Both the position numbers and the translations under genes were made by a program. Positions 25,394-33,955 of a stretch of 45,955 bases of DNA are shown here, piece after piece. This DNA is from Burkholderiales bacterium (GTDB lineage Bacteria > Pseudomonadota > Gammaproteobacteria > Burkholderiales > Burkholderiaceae_C). Where the stretch lies: NCBI GenBank assembly GCA_025363275.1, contig JANYEE010000072.1:1-45955 (forward strand). Direction: 5' to 3'. The first letter of the stretch is position 1. The number at the start of each line of letters is the position of its first letter. Below the pieces are notes generated by a model. The model saw only the letters and a program-made list of their open reading frames with translations. It was not told the origin of the DNA and searched no databases.

Positions 25394-25412
25394 ATAAAAA
25401 CGGGGTTTTTAT
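25394..25412. repeat. Perfect AT-rich inverted repeat
   Basis: Eight-base arms ATAAAAAC and GTTTTTAT flank a GGG loop within an A/T-rich region. It could be a weak terminator in either direction or part of a regulatory region; no adjacent gene requires it. Confidence 0.4.
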
Positions 25413-25506
25413 GTTCCACCGTTACGCCGACGTTGGGTGCAAGCTGTGCTGTTGGCTTCGCTGAACGCGCTGGTAATCCACCGTGTGCTGGCGCACATTA
25501 TCAATA

Positions 25507-25520
25507 TAGGGTAAACCCTA
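25507..25520. promoter_or_regulatory. Operator-like palindrome
   Basis: TAGGGTAAACCCTA is a perfect palindrome with a 2-base centre, of the size expected for a dimeric repressor site. It lies 31 bases before the start of a short open frame. No regulator is tied to it here; function inferred from shape only. Confidence 0.35.
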
Positions 25521-25550
25521 GAATTACATGCATTGTCCACGGGTGCCGCA

Positions 25551-25736
25551 ATGATGACCAACAAAAACCTTTTTCAAACAGTCCTATGCCTGCCTTTTGA
25601 CTTGGCACGTATGCACTACGCTGCGGCAGTTAGAGTGGGAGCCATTGAAACATCCCTGCTGGCATCTGCGCGTTTTGGCAGATTACTCAACAGTATCGAA
25701 GTTGTAGCCCTGGGTCCATTGGCCCGTAGGCGATAG
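25551..25736 (+). CDS. Possible small protein, low confidence
   Basis: A 61-residue frame from ATG 25551 (MMTNKNLFQTVLCLPFDLARM at its start) with a basic end (LGPLARRR). It follows the palindrome at 25507-25520 and has no clear ribosome-binding site. No family recognised; it may be non-coding. Confidence 0.25.
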   Translation: MMTNKNLFQTVLCLPFDLARMHYAAAVRVGAIETSLLASARFGRLLNSIEVVALGPLARRR

Positions 25737-25954
25737 AGCTGTTGTCTTATGGGAAGGGGTAAGCGCTGCGTCCAGTGTTGCATCGATCTCTGCGGAACGA
25801 AGAAATAGATTGCGTTGGTATGTTGTAGACACGCTTGGATTCGATCGGGTGTAGGGCGTGAGCAAAGGCGTCACGCTTTTATGGCATGGGTTTGGAAAGC
25901 GCGCCTTGATTCGTCGCTATCCACCTTCAAAATAAAGTGTCGATGCCGTGGAGT

Positions 25955-26515
25955 TTAGTCGCGGGCAGCTAAGGGAGTGCTCTGGTTGTCGTCCAGCGCT
26001 TCAAGCACTTTGGATGGATTCATGGCTTGCTGCAGCGATTCGACACTGGGGTCATGCCGGTCTTTGACGTTGGGAAGATCGCGTCGCAGTTCTTCTATCA
26101 GATCAATCAGCTTCGCTACCTTTTGTTCAGTCAGCAAAATAACCTTTAGATCAAGATTGGAGCGCTGCTCGGCCAGTTTTGCCAAACGATTTTGCCGGCT
26201 GAGTACACCCGTTGCTGTCAGCCACGCGAACAGTCCCACAAAGCCTTGTAACCAAAAGAAAGGCGCTGGGTCAAACTCGACCCAGCCCAGTGCATGGCAT
26301 AGCATGTTGAGCCCCGCCCAGGTGCCGACGAAAAGCAAGATAAAGACAAAAAAGAGGGGCTGGCCAGCCAATTCGCTCAGACGCTCAAGCAAACGTTGCG
26401 ACTGACTGAGCTTGTCCGATTCCCTTGCATAGAACTTTTGTACTGCGGCAACATTGAGGCCGATCTGATCGCGCTCATCATCGATGGCACTTGTTTTGTG
26501 TTTGGACTTAGCCAT
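25955..26515 (-). CDS. DUF1003 membrane protein
   Basis: A 186-residue protein with two central membrane helices (about residues 51-72 and 84-104) in the family pattern GQPLFFVFILLFVGTWAGLN and DPAPFFWLQGFVGLFAWLTA. After these comes a helical segment with RQNRLAKLAEQRSNLDLKV and LLTEQKVAKLIDLIEELR, characteristic of DUF1003. Function unknown. It is followed upstream on the same strand by the DUF962 gene, 54 bases apart; joint transcription is possible. Confidence 0.88.
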   Translation of the reverse strand: MAKSKHKTSAIDDERDQIGLNVAAVQKFYARESDKLSQSQRLLERLSELAGQPLFFVFILLFVGTWAGLNMLCHALGWVEFDPAPFFWLQGFVGLFAWLTATGVLSRQNRLAKLAEQRSNLDLKVILLTEQKVAKLIDLIEELRRDLPNVKDRHDPSVESLQQAMNPSKVLEALDDNQSTPLAARD

Positions 26516-26569
26516 AGGGGCCTCAGTGACACCTTGACGCTGGTGCAGCGTTCGGGGATTTGAAGAAAT

Positions 26570-26911
26570 CTACAGTTTTACCTTGCCCACAAGGATGTCT
26601 TTGTACATGACCCAGTCACCCATAAAGCTATACAGAGGGCGCTTGAAAGACGCGGGTTTGTTTTTCTCAAACCCAAAGTGTCCAACCCAGGCGCATCCAT
26701 AGCCGCACAGCAGGCCAAGCAAAATAAAAATCCATTGACCGGTGACCAACATCAGTGCCACGCATGACAACGCCAGACTAGAGCCTAAGAAATGCAGGCG
26801 CCTGCATGTCACATTGGAATGCTCCGTCAGATAGAACGGATAGAACTCGCTAAAGCTCTGAAAGCTGCGCGGGTCAACGGCTGCGGTGGGGGTAGATACG
26901 GTGGTGTTCAT
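26570..26911 (-). CDS. DUF962 / Mpo1-like membrane protein
   Basis: A 113-residue protein with FQSFSEFYPFYLTEHSNVTCRRLHF in two parts at the front (Tyr-x-x-x-His type motif), two hydrophobic segments (about 42-62 and 64-82), then GHFGFEKNKPASFKRPLYSF. This is the DUF962 family; the yeast member Mpo1 is an iron-dependent dioxygenase acting on 2-hydroxy fatty acids. The key His residues (EHSN, RRLHF, GHFGFE) are present. Activity in bacteria is inferred by homology. Confidence 0.87.
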   Translation of the reverse strand: MNTTVSTPTAAVDPRSFQSFSEFYPFYLTEHSNVTCRRLHFLGSSLALSCVALMLVTGQWIFILLGLLCGYGCAWVGHFGFEKNKPASFKRPLYSFMGDWVMYKDILVGKVKL

Positions 26912-26960
26912 GCGGTCTCCTCTGGAGTTTTACCAGTTTACGCCGCGCAGGCTGGTTCGC

Positions 26961-27776
26961 CTAGCGTAGAAACCCCTTGATGGCAGCCAGAGTTTCCTCG
27001 GGGGCTTCGGTCATCTGATGGTGGCCTACTGGCACCTGTACAACTTGGTGTTGCACGCCAGCGGCGCGGGCAACAGCCACCAGATCGCTCGCTGCTTTAG
27101 GCGTTGTCATCTGGTCGTGTTGACCCAACACAAACAGCACCGGGCACATCACTTGCGCCATGGCTTCTGCGCCATGGGCATAGGCATCGCAGGCCGCAAA
27201 GCCGCGGTGAAATACGTTGACACTGGGGTTGCTGGCCAGCACACGGCGGCCCAGCGCCAGGCTGCTGCCAAATACCCAAGTACCCGGCCCCAGGGCCGAT
27301 GGCGGTGCGGCCAGCGTACTGCGTGAAAGCACATTGATCATGTGCAGCGCTTTTTCTGGCGCGTTCAAAGAGGCTTCCATTAGTACGGGTGACACCTTCA
27401 TCGGGTAGGCCGTGCCCACTAGCACTAAGTGGCTGATGCGGTTACCCATGCGGCTTGCAGCCTCCAGTGCAATCAGCGAGCCCCAACTGTGGCCAACCAG
27501 CGCCGCCTTCTGAATGCCCGCGGCATCCAGCAAACCGGCGATGAAGTCGGCAGCTTCTTCCACGGTGTATGGCGCATTGCCTGCGCTGCGGCAATGGCCG
27601 GGCAGGTCTACGGCCAGCACGTTGTAGCCGTGGTGGGCCAGATAGCGGCTTTGCAAAATCCACACGCTGTGGTCATTGAGCACGCCGTGGATAAAGACAA
27701 CCGTGGGCTTGGTAGCATCAAAAGACTTGCCGCCGGTGTAGCAGTAGGCGGTGGCACCGCGAACGAGGAGTTCCAT
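26961..27776 (-). CDS. Alpha/beta hydrolase
   Basis: A 271-residue hydrolase. The oxyanion-hole region is VFIHGVLNDHSVW, the nucleophile elbow is GHSWGS (Ser near residue 96), the acid is in GQHDQMT and the catalytic His in VGHHQMTEAPE. The substrate is unknown; sequence style is that of the lipase/esterase-like group. It starts 2 bases after the stop of the homocysteine synthase gene, so they share a transcript. It is too short to be MetX-type homoserine acetyltransferase. Confidence 0.88.
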   Translation of the reverse strand: MELLVRGATAYCYTGGKSFDATKPTVVFIHGVLNDHSVWILQSRYLAHHGYNVLAVDLPGHCRSAGNAPYTVEEAADFIAGLLDAAGIQKAALVGHSWGSLIALEAASRMGNRISHLVLVGTAYPMKVSPVLMEASLNAPEKALHMINVLSRSTLAAPPSALGPGTWVFGSSLALGRRVLASNPSVNVFHRGFAACDAYAHGAEAMAQVMCPVLFVLGQHDQMTTPKAASDLVAVARAAGVQHQVVQVPVGHHQMTEAPEETLAAIKGFLR

Positions 27777-27778
27777 GC

Positions 27779-29089
27779 TCAGGCCACCGCTTTCTCGGCC
27801 GCCTTCAGCGCGCGCTTCAGGTCATCGATCAGATCATCCGGATCTTCCAGGCCAATGGACAAGCGAATCGTGCCCTGCGTGATGCCACCTGCGGCCAGCG
27901 CCTCATCTGTCATGCGGAAGTGTGTGGTGCTGGCCGGGTGGATCACCAGGCTGCGGCAATCGCCCACATTGGCCAAGTGGCTGAAGACCTTGAGCGTCTC
28001 AATGAACTTCTTGCCCTGCTCGCGCTTGCCTTTTAAATCGAAACTGAACACGGAACCAGCGCCCTTGGGCAAGAGCTTTTGCGCCAGCGCGTGGCTGGGG
28101 TGACTCTCCAGCAGCGGATGGCCCACGCGGCCCACGAAGGCGTGGCCGGCCAGAAACTGCACCACCTTTTCGGTATTGCTTATGTGCCGAGCCATACGCA
28201 GCCCCAGGGTCTCAATACCCTGCAAGATCAGCCAGGCGGTGTGCGGGCTCATGCAAGCGCCAAAGTCGCGCAGGCCCTCACGCCGGGCGCGCAGCAGGAA
28301 GGCGCCTACGGTGCTTTCTTCGCTGAAATTCATACCATGAAAACCGTCGTAGGGCGCGGCCAGCTCGGCAAATTTGCCGCTACTGGCATGGGCACGTGCC
28401 CAGTCAAAGCTGCCGCCATCCACCACTACGCCACCAATCACGGTGCCGTGACCGCTGAGGAACTTGGTGGCCGAGTGGTAGACCAGATCAGCTCCCAGGC
28501 CCAGGGGTTGCATCAGCCAGGGGGAGGTGAGGGTGGAGTCCACCAAGAGCGGCAGCCCGGCTTCGTGGGCTATTGTTGAAACAGTAGGGATATCCAGCAC
28601 ATCGAGGCCTGGGTTTCCCACGGTTTCGCCAAACAGCAGCTTGGTGTTGGGGCGAATGGCGGCGCGCCAACCATCGATGTCGCCGGGTTTCACGAAGGTG
28701 GTCTCAATACCGAAGCGGCGTAGGGTGTAGTGCAGCAGGTTTTGCGAGCCGCCATACAGCGCCGTGCTGGCAACGATATGCGAGCCCGCACCCATCAGCG
28801 TGGCAACGCTCAAGTGCAATGCCGCTTGGCCGCTCGCCACCGCAATGGCGCCGATGCCGCCTTCCAATGCGGCCATGCGCTGCTCGAACACGGCGTTGGT
28901 CGGGTTGCTGATGCGGCTGTACACATGGCCTGCACGCTCCAGGTTGAACAGCGATTGCGCATGCTCGCTGGACTCAAACACGAACGAGGTGGTCAGGTGG
29001 ATGGGTACGGCCCGCGCGCCTGTGGCATCAGTGGTGGCGCCTGCGTGCAGGGCCAGGGTGTCAAAACCGGGGTCGGCGTAGCCGGGCAT
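27779..29089 (-). CDS. metY: O-acetylhomoserine sulfhydrylase / homocysteine synthase
   Basis: A 436-residue PLP enzyme of the Cys/Met metabolism family that joins sulfide to activated homoserine, giving homocysteine. Seen are TLALHAGATTDATGARAVPIH (in part), YSRISNPTNAVFEQRMAALEGG, ASGQAALHL, the PLP-binding Lys in YHSATKFLSGHGTVIGG, and SLVIHPASTTH. Length and the C-terminal GLEDPDDLIDDL favour the MetY type (O-acetyl donor) over MetZ. Start MPGYADPGFDT at 29089; a longer frame to 29197 is unconserved. Divergent from the CBS-domain gene with 119 bases between. I see no SAM riboswitch in that gap. Confidence 0.92.
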   Translation of the reverse strand: MPGYADPGFDTLALHAGATTDATGARAVPIHLTTSFVFESSEHAQSLFNLERAGHVYSRISNPTNAVFEQRMAALEGGIGAIAVASGQAALHLSVATLMGAGSHIVASTALYGGSQNLLHYTLRRFGIETTFVKPGDIDGWRAAIRPNTKLLFGETVGNPGLDVLDIPTVSTIAHEAGLPLLVDSTLTSPWLMQPLGLGADLVYHSATKFLSGHGTVIGGVVVDGGSFDWARAHASSGKFAELAAPYDGFHGMNFSEESTVGAFLLRARREGLRDFGACMSPHTAWLILQGIETLGLRMARHISNTEKVVQFLAGHAFVGRVGHPLLESHPSHALAQKLLPKGAGSVFSFDLKGKREQGKKFIETLKVFSHLANVGDCRSLVIHPASTTHFRMTDEALAAGGITQGTIRLSIGLEDPDDLIDDLKRALKAAEKAVA

Positions 29090-29208
29090 AGGTGTCTCCA
29101 AGGGGGGCTTAATTGCGGTAGCGCACAGGCTATTAGCCGGATTGTGGGCTATATTTGTATGAATTGGCCCCTGCGGCGGGCCGCACTCCAGAGTCACGAG
29201 GAAGCACC

Positions 29209-29670
29209 ATGAAAGTCAGCGACATCCTGCGCGTCAAGGGCGGCACGCTCTACACAGCCAAACCCGAAGACAGCCTGGCCGAAGCGGCCCAACTGATGGC
29301 AGAAAAAGACATCGGTTCGCTGGTGGTGATTGCACACGGCTTGGTGGTGGGCATGCTGACCTTTCGGGAAGTCATTCAAGCCACAGTCAAAAACGGCGGT
29401 GTGTTTGGTACCACCTCGGTGTACCGTGCCATGGACCCTGGCCCGTTGACCTGCACCATGGAAACCGAGATGGACGAAGTGCGCCGCATGATGCTGGACC
29501 GACATGCCCGCTACATGCCCGTGATCGAGAGCCGCATGCTGATGGGTGTGATCAGCTTTTACGATGTGGCCCGCGCGGTGGTCGATAGCCAAAATTTTGA
29601 GAATAAGATGCTTAAGGCTTACATTCGCGACTGGCCTCAGGAAGCTGGTTCGGATACCAACAGCCCCTGA
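29209..29670 (+). CDS. CBS-domain pair protein
   Basis: A 153-residue protein made of two CBS motifs (about residues 8-60 and 77-133) that fold as a Bateman module binding adenine nucleotides: SLAEAAQLMAEKDIGSLVVI, then EVRRMMLDRHARYMPVIES and MGVISFYDVARAVVD. It is a stand-alone sensor with no effector domain. Start ATG 29209 has CGAGGAAG before it. It lies divergent to metY; whether it regulates an enzyme nearby is unknown. Confidence 0.9.
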   Translation: MKVSDILRVKGGTLYTAKPEDSLAEAAQLMAEKDIGSLVVIAHGLVVGMLTFREVIQATVKNGGVFGTTSVYRAMDPGPLTCTMETEMDEVRRMMLDRHARYMPVIESRMLMGVISFYDVARAVVDSQNFENKMLKAYIRDWPQEAGSDTNSP

Positions 29671-29704
29671 GCTCACCGTGTAGGGCTTGCCGCATTGCGG
29701 CAGC

Positions 29705-29741
29705 AAAAAGGCCGCGAAGCGTAATACTTCGCGGCCTTTTC
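29705..29741. terminator. Bidirectional intrinsic terminator
   Basis: AAAAGGCCGCGAAG (29706-29719) and CTTCGCGGCCTTTT (29727-29740) form a 14-base stem with a 7-base loop and T/A runs at each side. It lies between the converging CBS gene and first YceI gene and can serve both. Confidence 0.88.
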
Positions 29742-29769
29742 ATTGGGACTAAGTCCGGCAGCGGTTGGC

Positions 29770-30345
29770 TTACTGCTTGATGGCTTCCAGCGAGATGGTG
29801 ATGGTGACATCGTCGCCCACAGCCGGTGCGTATTTGCCCGCGTTGAATTCAGTGCGCTTGATCACGGTAGTGGCGTCTGCACCCAGTGCAGGCTTCTTCA
29901 TCATGGGGTGGTCTTTAGCCACAAAGTTGGAGACCTTCAAGGTCACCGGCTTGGTCACGCCCTTGATCGTCAGGTTGCCTTCAATGGCAGCGGGCTTATC
30001 ACCTTCAAACACCACTTTGGTGGACTTGAACGTGGCAGTGGGGAACTTCGCGGTGTCCAAGAAGCCATCGCCTTGAATGTGGCCGTTAAACACGGGTACG
30101 CCGGTTTCCACGGATGTCATGTCAATGGTCACGTCCACTGAGCCGGTTTTGGCCGCTGCGTCCAACACGATGGTGCCAGATGTTTTGGTGAACTTGCTGA
30201 TCTGCGTTGACAAGCCCATGTGGGTGTATGAGAACGATGGGAAGGTGTGAGTGCTTTCAACAGCGTACGTCTCTGGGGCCGCCAGAGAAGCCGAAGCGGC
30301 TGCGATAAGGGCCAAAGTGGCCGAAATTTTTGCGAATTTATGCAT
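29770..30345 (-). CDS. YceI-family periplasmic protein (first of two)
   Basis: A 191-residue protein with a signal peptide (about 1-22, AAASASLA-AP) and a YceI lipocalin-like barrel: YAVESTHTFPSFSYTHMG, VPVFNGHIQGDGFLDTAKFP, NLTIKGVTKPVTLKV and RTEFNAGKYAP. YceI barrels bind long isoprenoid or amide lipids such as polyprenyl compounds. It is 127 bases downstream of the second YceI gene on the same strand, making a b561-yceI-yceI cluster. Confidence 0.92.
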   Translation of the reverse strand: MHKFAKISATLALIAAASASLAAPETYAVESTHTFPSFSYTHMGLSTQISKFTKTSGTIVLDAAAKTGSVDVTIDMTSVETGVPVFNGHIQGDGFLDTAKFPTATFKSTKVVFEGDKPAAIEGNLTIKGVTKPVTLKVSNFVAKDHPMMKKPALGADATTVIKRTEFNAGKYAPAVGDDVTITISLEAIKQ

Positions 30346-30472
30346 GGTATTGAACTCTGAAATAGGGGTTGAAGGAAACTAAAGGTTGATGGCCTTTACC
30401 GGAGGTTCGCACCTCGGGTAAAGAGCCTCATGCCACCGCTGGCAATACGAGGCCATTTCAACTCGCCACAAA

Positions 30473-31042
30473 TCACATCTTATTCACGCCAGTCAATGCA
30501 ATTTTGAATTTGACTTGCACATCATCGGCCACCATCGAGGTATCGGCCCATTCGTTCTCGCCAATTTTGAAAGCCAGGCGTTTGATGGGGAACACGCCGG
30601 TGGCCGTGGTGGTGGTGCCCGACTGCGTCATCGTCAAGGGCACAACCGCATCGCGTTGGCTGCCCTTGATGCCCAGCTTGCCGGTCACCTCAAACTTGCC
30701 GCCGCCCAGCGCCTTGATGCTGCTGGACTGGAAGGTAGCCTGCGGGAACTTGGCGGTGTTGAACCAAGTGGCTTTGGGCACCTCCGCGTCAGACTCCGGC
30801 GCGCCCAGGCTGATGCTGGCAATGTCGACTGTGAATGCGACCTTGCCGGTTTCAGGCTTGGCAGGGTCAAACGTGATTTGCGCGTCAAATTTTTTGAAGC
30901 GGCCTTCTACGGGCACGCCCATTTGTTTGAAAACGAAACTGATATCGCTTTGGGCGGGCACCAGTTTTTGGTCGGCATGGGCGGCTGGGGCCAGAACCGC
31001 TAACGCCAGCGTAAGCGCAACGATACGTGTGAAATTCAACAT
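30473..31042 (-). CDS. YceI-family periplasmic protein (second of two)
   Basis: A 189-residue paralogue of the neighbour. Signal peptide about 1-23 (VLAPAAHA-DQ), then LVPAQSDISFVFKQMGVPVEG, KATWFNTAKFPQATF and GKLGIKGSQRDAVVPLTM. Sequence divergence between the two suggests an old duplication and distinct ligands. AAAGGAG is placed well before ATG 31042. The cytochrome b561 gene ends 34 bases upstream, so the genes are likely cotranscribed. Confidence 0.93.
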   Translation of the reverse strand: MLNFTRIVALTLALAVLAPAAHADQKLVPAQSDISFVFKQMGVPVEGRFKKFDAQITFDPAKPETGKVAFTVDIASISLGAPESDAEVPKATWFNTAKFPQATFQSSSIKALGGGKFEVTGKLGIKGSQRDAVVPLTMTQSGTTTTATGVFPIKRLAFKIGENEWADTSMVADDVQVKFKIALTGVNKM

Positions 31043-31076
31043 GGCTAACTCCTTTGAATGGGGGATTGGCTGCAAC

Positions 31077-31634
31077 TCAATGACTGCCGGGCAACATGCG
31101 ATTGATCAGGCGGTCTTTGTCGATAACTTGGTGTTTTGCGGCTGCAGCTACATGCATCAGTACCAGGCCAGCCAGCGTGAATGCCGTAATTTCGTGCCAG
31201 GGTTTGATCAGTGCGGCCAGTTCTTTGCTTACTGGTACGAAGTCGGGCAGACGCAACACGCCAAACACCACGATGGGAAAACCAGCCGCCGAGCTGTAGG
31301 CCCAGCCCACCAGCGGCACAATGAAAAACAAAGCATACATGCCGAAATGGGTGGCATGAAAAGCCAGCAATTGCCACTTGGGCATGGCCCATTCAATGGA
31401 CTGGGGCAATGCGGGCGGGCGGTGGCTAAGGCGCCAAACCAAGCGCACCACCGACAAGGCCAGAATTGTGATACCTGCCCATTTATGCCAGTTGTACAGC
31501 TTCAGGCGCTGGGGCGAAAACGGCAAGTCGGCCATATACAGACCCATGGCGAACATGCCCACCAAGCCCAAAGCCAAAAGCCAGTGCAGAACCATAGCCA
31601 ATGCGGAATAGCGGGTGTTTTGTTGCGTGTTCAT
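31077..31634 (-). CDS. Cytochrome b561
   Basis: A 185-residue four-helix membrane cytochrome (helices near 15-36, 50-68, 90-112 and 145-165). The haem-binding His residues are in MVLHWLLALG, YNWHKWAGI, FHATHFGMYAL and KPWHEITAF/LVLMHVAAAAKH. It would pass electrons between quinol and periplasmic acceptors. Start MNTQQNTRYS at 31634; a longer frame to 31772 is unconserved. Association of b561 with YceI genes is common in proteobacteria, hinting at a shared quinone- or isoprenoid-linked role. Confidence 0.92.
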   Translation of the reverse strand: MNTQQNTRYSALAMVLHWLLALGLVGMFAMGLYMADLPFSPQRLKLYNWHKWAGITILALSVVRLVWRLSHRPPALPQSIEWAMPKWQLLAFHATHFGMYALFFIVPLVGWAYSSAAGFPIVVFGVLRLPDFVPVSKELAALIKPWHEITAFTLAGLVLMHVAAAAKHQVIDKDRLINRMLPGSH

Positions 31635-31752
31635 AGGTCTGGAGTTTAGGGACGGGGCTCGTGTCAGGGTTTCAAATTTGTTGTCGCAACAATTCAGTTT
31701 ATTTGCACTTAAAGGCAATCTTCGTTCAGAAACGCTGATCTGATGCAAAGAG

Positions 31753-32670
31753 CTAGGCGTGGCCATCGGCATGCAATAGCAATGCGCGGTAGACCATGGA
31801 GTGGCCCGGCGTGGAGACCCCGTACTGCAAGCCTAAATGGTGCACGCGGCCCGATAGCCACTGCAACTCAAGCGGCTTGCCGCGCTCCAAGTCTTCAGAC
31901 ATGGACGAGCGAAACGCAGTGGGCATAGCGGCTAGCTTGGTCATAATCTCGTCGGCCAGATCGGGGCGTGTGACCTTACCCGCCGCATGGCCCAGGGCTA
32001 CCGACTCATCGACGAGTTGGCGCTGGAAAGCGCAGGTCTCGGGGTGGCCCAGGATGCGGCCCATGCTGGCACGCAGCAAAGAGGTGGAGCCTGATAGCGC
32101 CGTGAGCGCAATGAATTTCTCCCACAGCACCACCTCGATGGCATCAGTCGGTTTGGCATCCAGTGCGGTGGCGCGGCCGCAGGCGGCAAACAAAGTGGCC
32201 ATCACCGGGTCGCCCTGGGCGGCATCAGCCACGATGACATGCAAGCCACCCGGACTGCGGATGACGCCGGGCCGGTCGATCACGGCCGACACGTAAATCA
32301 CCCCACCGCGTACCTGCGCGCCTGGTAACTGCTGGGCAATCATGGCGCTGCTGTCGATGCCGTTTTGCAAAGTCAGAATACGGGTGTTGGGCCCTACCAT
32401 GGGCGCCATTTGCTGCGCGGCAGTGGCCGTGTCCCACAGCTTCACGGCAAACACAATCAAGTCCACCGGGCCGACCTGGGCTGGGTCATCGGTAGCTTGC
32501 ACAGCGGGCAGGTGTAGTGGGGCTATCGGGCTTTCCAGGTGCAGACCCTGGGCTCGCAGGGCTTGCAAGTGGGGCCCACGGGCAATGAAATGAACTTCTT
32601 CGCCCGCCGCCTGCAAACGGCTGCCCACATAGGCACCTACTCCACCCGAACCCATGATGGCAATCCGCAT
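31753..32670 (-). CDS. panE: 2-dehydropantoate 2-reductase
   Basis: A 305-residue NADPH enzyme (ketopantoate reductase) in coenzyme A synthesis. Rossmann start MRIAIMGSGGVGAYVGSRL, cofactor-phosphate site FIARGPHLQAL, NGIDSSAMI, WEKFIALTALSGSTSLLRAS with the catalytic Lys, and the C-terminal SSMSEDLERGKPLELQWLSG. ATG 32670 has AGGAG eight bases before it. Divergent from aroC. Related broader-specificity ketopantoate-like reductases exist, so substrate is probable, not proven. Confidence 0.88.
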   Translation of the reverse strand: MRIAIMGSGGVGAYVGSRLQAAGEEVHFIARGPHLQALRAQGLHLESPIAPLHLPAVQATDDPAQVGPVDLIVFAVKLWDTATAAQQMAPMVGPNTRILTLQNGIDSSAMIAQQLPGAQVRGGVIYVSAVIDRPGVIRSPGGLHVIVADAAQGDPVMATLFAACGRATALDAKPTDAIEVVLWEKFIALTALSGSTSLLRASMGRILGHPETCAFQRQLVDESVALGHAAGKVTRPDLADEIMTKLAAMPTAFRSSMSEDLERGKPLELQWLSGRVHHLGLQYGVSTPGHSMVYRALLLHADGHA

Positions 32671-32746
32671 ACTGGCACTCCTGTTAATGGCTGTGGGGCA
32701 GTATGCCCGCAGTTGCGAGGCATTGCGTCGGGGATAATTGACCACT

Positions 32747-33841
32747 ATGAGCGGAAACACCTTTGGACATCTATTCACCGTCACCAACTTTGGTGAATCC
32801 CACGGCCCAGCCATTGGCTGCGTGATTGACGGCTGCCCGCCTGGCATGGACCTCTGCGAGGCGGACATCCAGTTCGATCTGGACCGCCGCCGCCCCGGCA
32901 CCAGCCGCCACGTGACGCAGCGCAACGAACCCGACGCGGTGCAGATCCTCAGCGGTGTATACCAGGGCAAGACCACGGGTACCCCCATTGCGCTACTGAT
33001 CCTGAATACCGATCAGCGGAGCAAGGATTACGGCAACATCCTGGAAAGCTTTCGCCCCGGTCACGCCGACTACACCTACTTTCAGAAATACGGCATTCGC
33101 GATCCGCGCGGCGGTGGCCGTTCCAGCGCGCGCCTGACGGCACCCATGGTGGCTGCCGGTGCCGTGGCCAAGAAATGGCTCAAGGAAAAGTTTGGCACCG
33201 AGTTCCGCGGTTGTATGACCCAGGTGGGAGCACTGCCCATCGCCTTTGAGAGCTGGGACCATGTGTCCCACAACCCCTTCTTCGCTCCCGTGGCCGATGT
33301 GCGGGCGCTAGAGGACTATATGGACGCTCTGCGCAAGGCGGGTGATTCCTGCGGCGCGCGTGTTCGCGTCAGCGCATCTAACGTGCCTGTGGGCCTAGGT
33401 GAGCCGCTGTTTGACAAGATGGACTCTGACATTGCTTACGCGATGATGGGTATCAACGCGGTCAAGGGGGTGGAAATTGGTGCTGGCTTCGCCAGCGTAG
33501 CCCAACGCGGCACCACCCATGGGGATTCGCTGACACCGAATGGTTTTGCGACCAATAATGCGGGCGGTGTGCTGGGTGGTGTCACCACCGGGCAAGACCT
33601 GGAGGTCAGTATTGCCATCAAGCCTACCAGCTCGATCATTACGCCGCGCGACTCGATTGATGTGCAGGGCAACCCGACTGAGGTGATTACCAAAGGCCGG
33701 CACGACCCCTGTGTGGGCATACGCGCCACACCGATTGCCGAGGCCATGCTGGCTCTGGTGGTAATAGACCATGTGCTGCGCCACCGCGCACAATGCGGCG
33801 ATGTGGTGCCGGGCCTGACGCCCATCCCAGCCCACTTGTAA
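32747..33841 (+). CDS. aroC: Chorismate synthase
   Basis: A 364-residue FMN-dependent enzyme that converts 5-enolpyruvylshikimate-3-phosphate to chorismate, last step of the shikimate pathway. Motifs: [20 protein letters not shown] in overlapping segments, [37 protein letters not shown] and [18 protein letters not shown]. Start MSGNTFGHL at ATG 32747 matches the family; the TTG at 32738 is rejected. Followed by a repeat copy and aroQ. Confidence 0.97.
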   Translation: MSGNTFGHLFTVTNFGESHGPAIGCVIDGCPPGMDLCEADIQFDLDRRRPGTSRHVTQRNEPDAVQILSGVYQGKTTGTPIALLILNTDQRSKDYGNILESFRPGHADYTYFQKYGIRDPRGGGRSSARLTAPMVAAGAVAKKWLKEKFGTEFRGCMTQVGALPIAFESWDHVSHNPFFAPVADVRALEDYMDALRKAGDSCGARVRVSASNVPVGLGEPLFDKMDSDIAYAMMGINAVKGVEIGAGFASVAQRGTTHGDSLTPNGFATNNAGGVLGGVTTGQDLEVSIAIKPTSSIITPRDSIDVQGNPTEVITKGRHDPCVGIRATPIAEAMLALVVIDHVLRHRAQCGDVVPGLTPIPAHL

Positions 33842-33855
33842 GCCTATTTTTATGT

Positions 33856-33910
33856 CAAAACGGCCGCTGGCCCTAGTAAAACCTGCCTGAGTAGCTATCA
33901 ATATAATAGC
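33856..33910 (+). repeat. 55-base dispersed repeat, copy between aroC and aroQ
   Basis: CAAAACGGCC, GGCCC, TAGTAAAAC, CTGCCTG, AGTAGCTAT and ATAGC, with exactly the length of the copy at 14902-14956. It occupies half of the 114-base space between the two shikimate-pathway genes. Confidence 0.85.
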
Positions 33911-33955
33911 GACTATGCAGGGTGGCGAGTTGCCTGCGTTCACTGAAAGCCATGT

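Larger units (their letters stand above)
25166..25954. other. Gene-poor, partly AT-rich stretch of about 790 bases
   Basis: No convincing large gene is visible. From 25340 to 25412 the sequence is AT-rich and ends in a perfect hairpin, ATAAAAAC-GGG-GTTTTTAT (25394-25412). A palindrome, TAGGGT-AA-ACCCTA, lies at 25507-25520. Bases 25413-25511 include a stretch readable as PPLRRRWVQAVLLASLNALV without a start codon, perhaps a gene remnant. A short open frame at 25551-25736 is listed separately. The rest holds nothing I recognise; the promoter of the 79-residue protein should lie near 25170-25330. Confidence 0.6.

Noticed and set aside
25413-25511. Stretch reading PPLRRRWVQAVLLASLNALV as a membrane-protein fragment
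   Set aside because: No start codon, only about 30 codons, and no certain family; kept only as a possible remnant in the gene-poor region.
25683-25874. A 63-residue minus-strand frame in the gene-poor region
   Set aside because: Composition not protein-like and no ribosome-binding site.
29090-29208. SAM or other riboswitch between metY and the CBS gene
   Set aside because: Only 119 bases between divergent starts and no conserved aptamer pairing visible.
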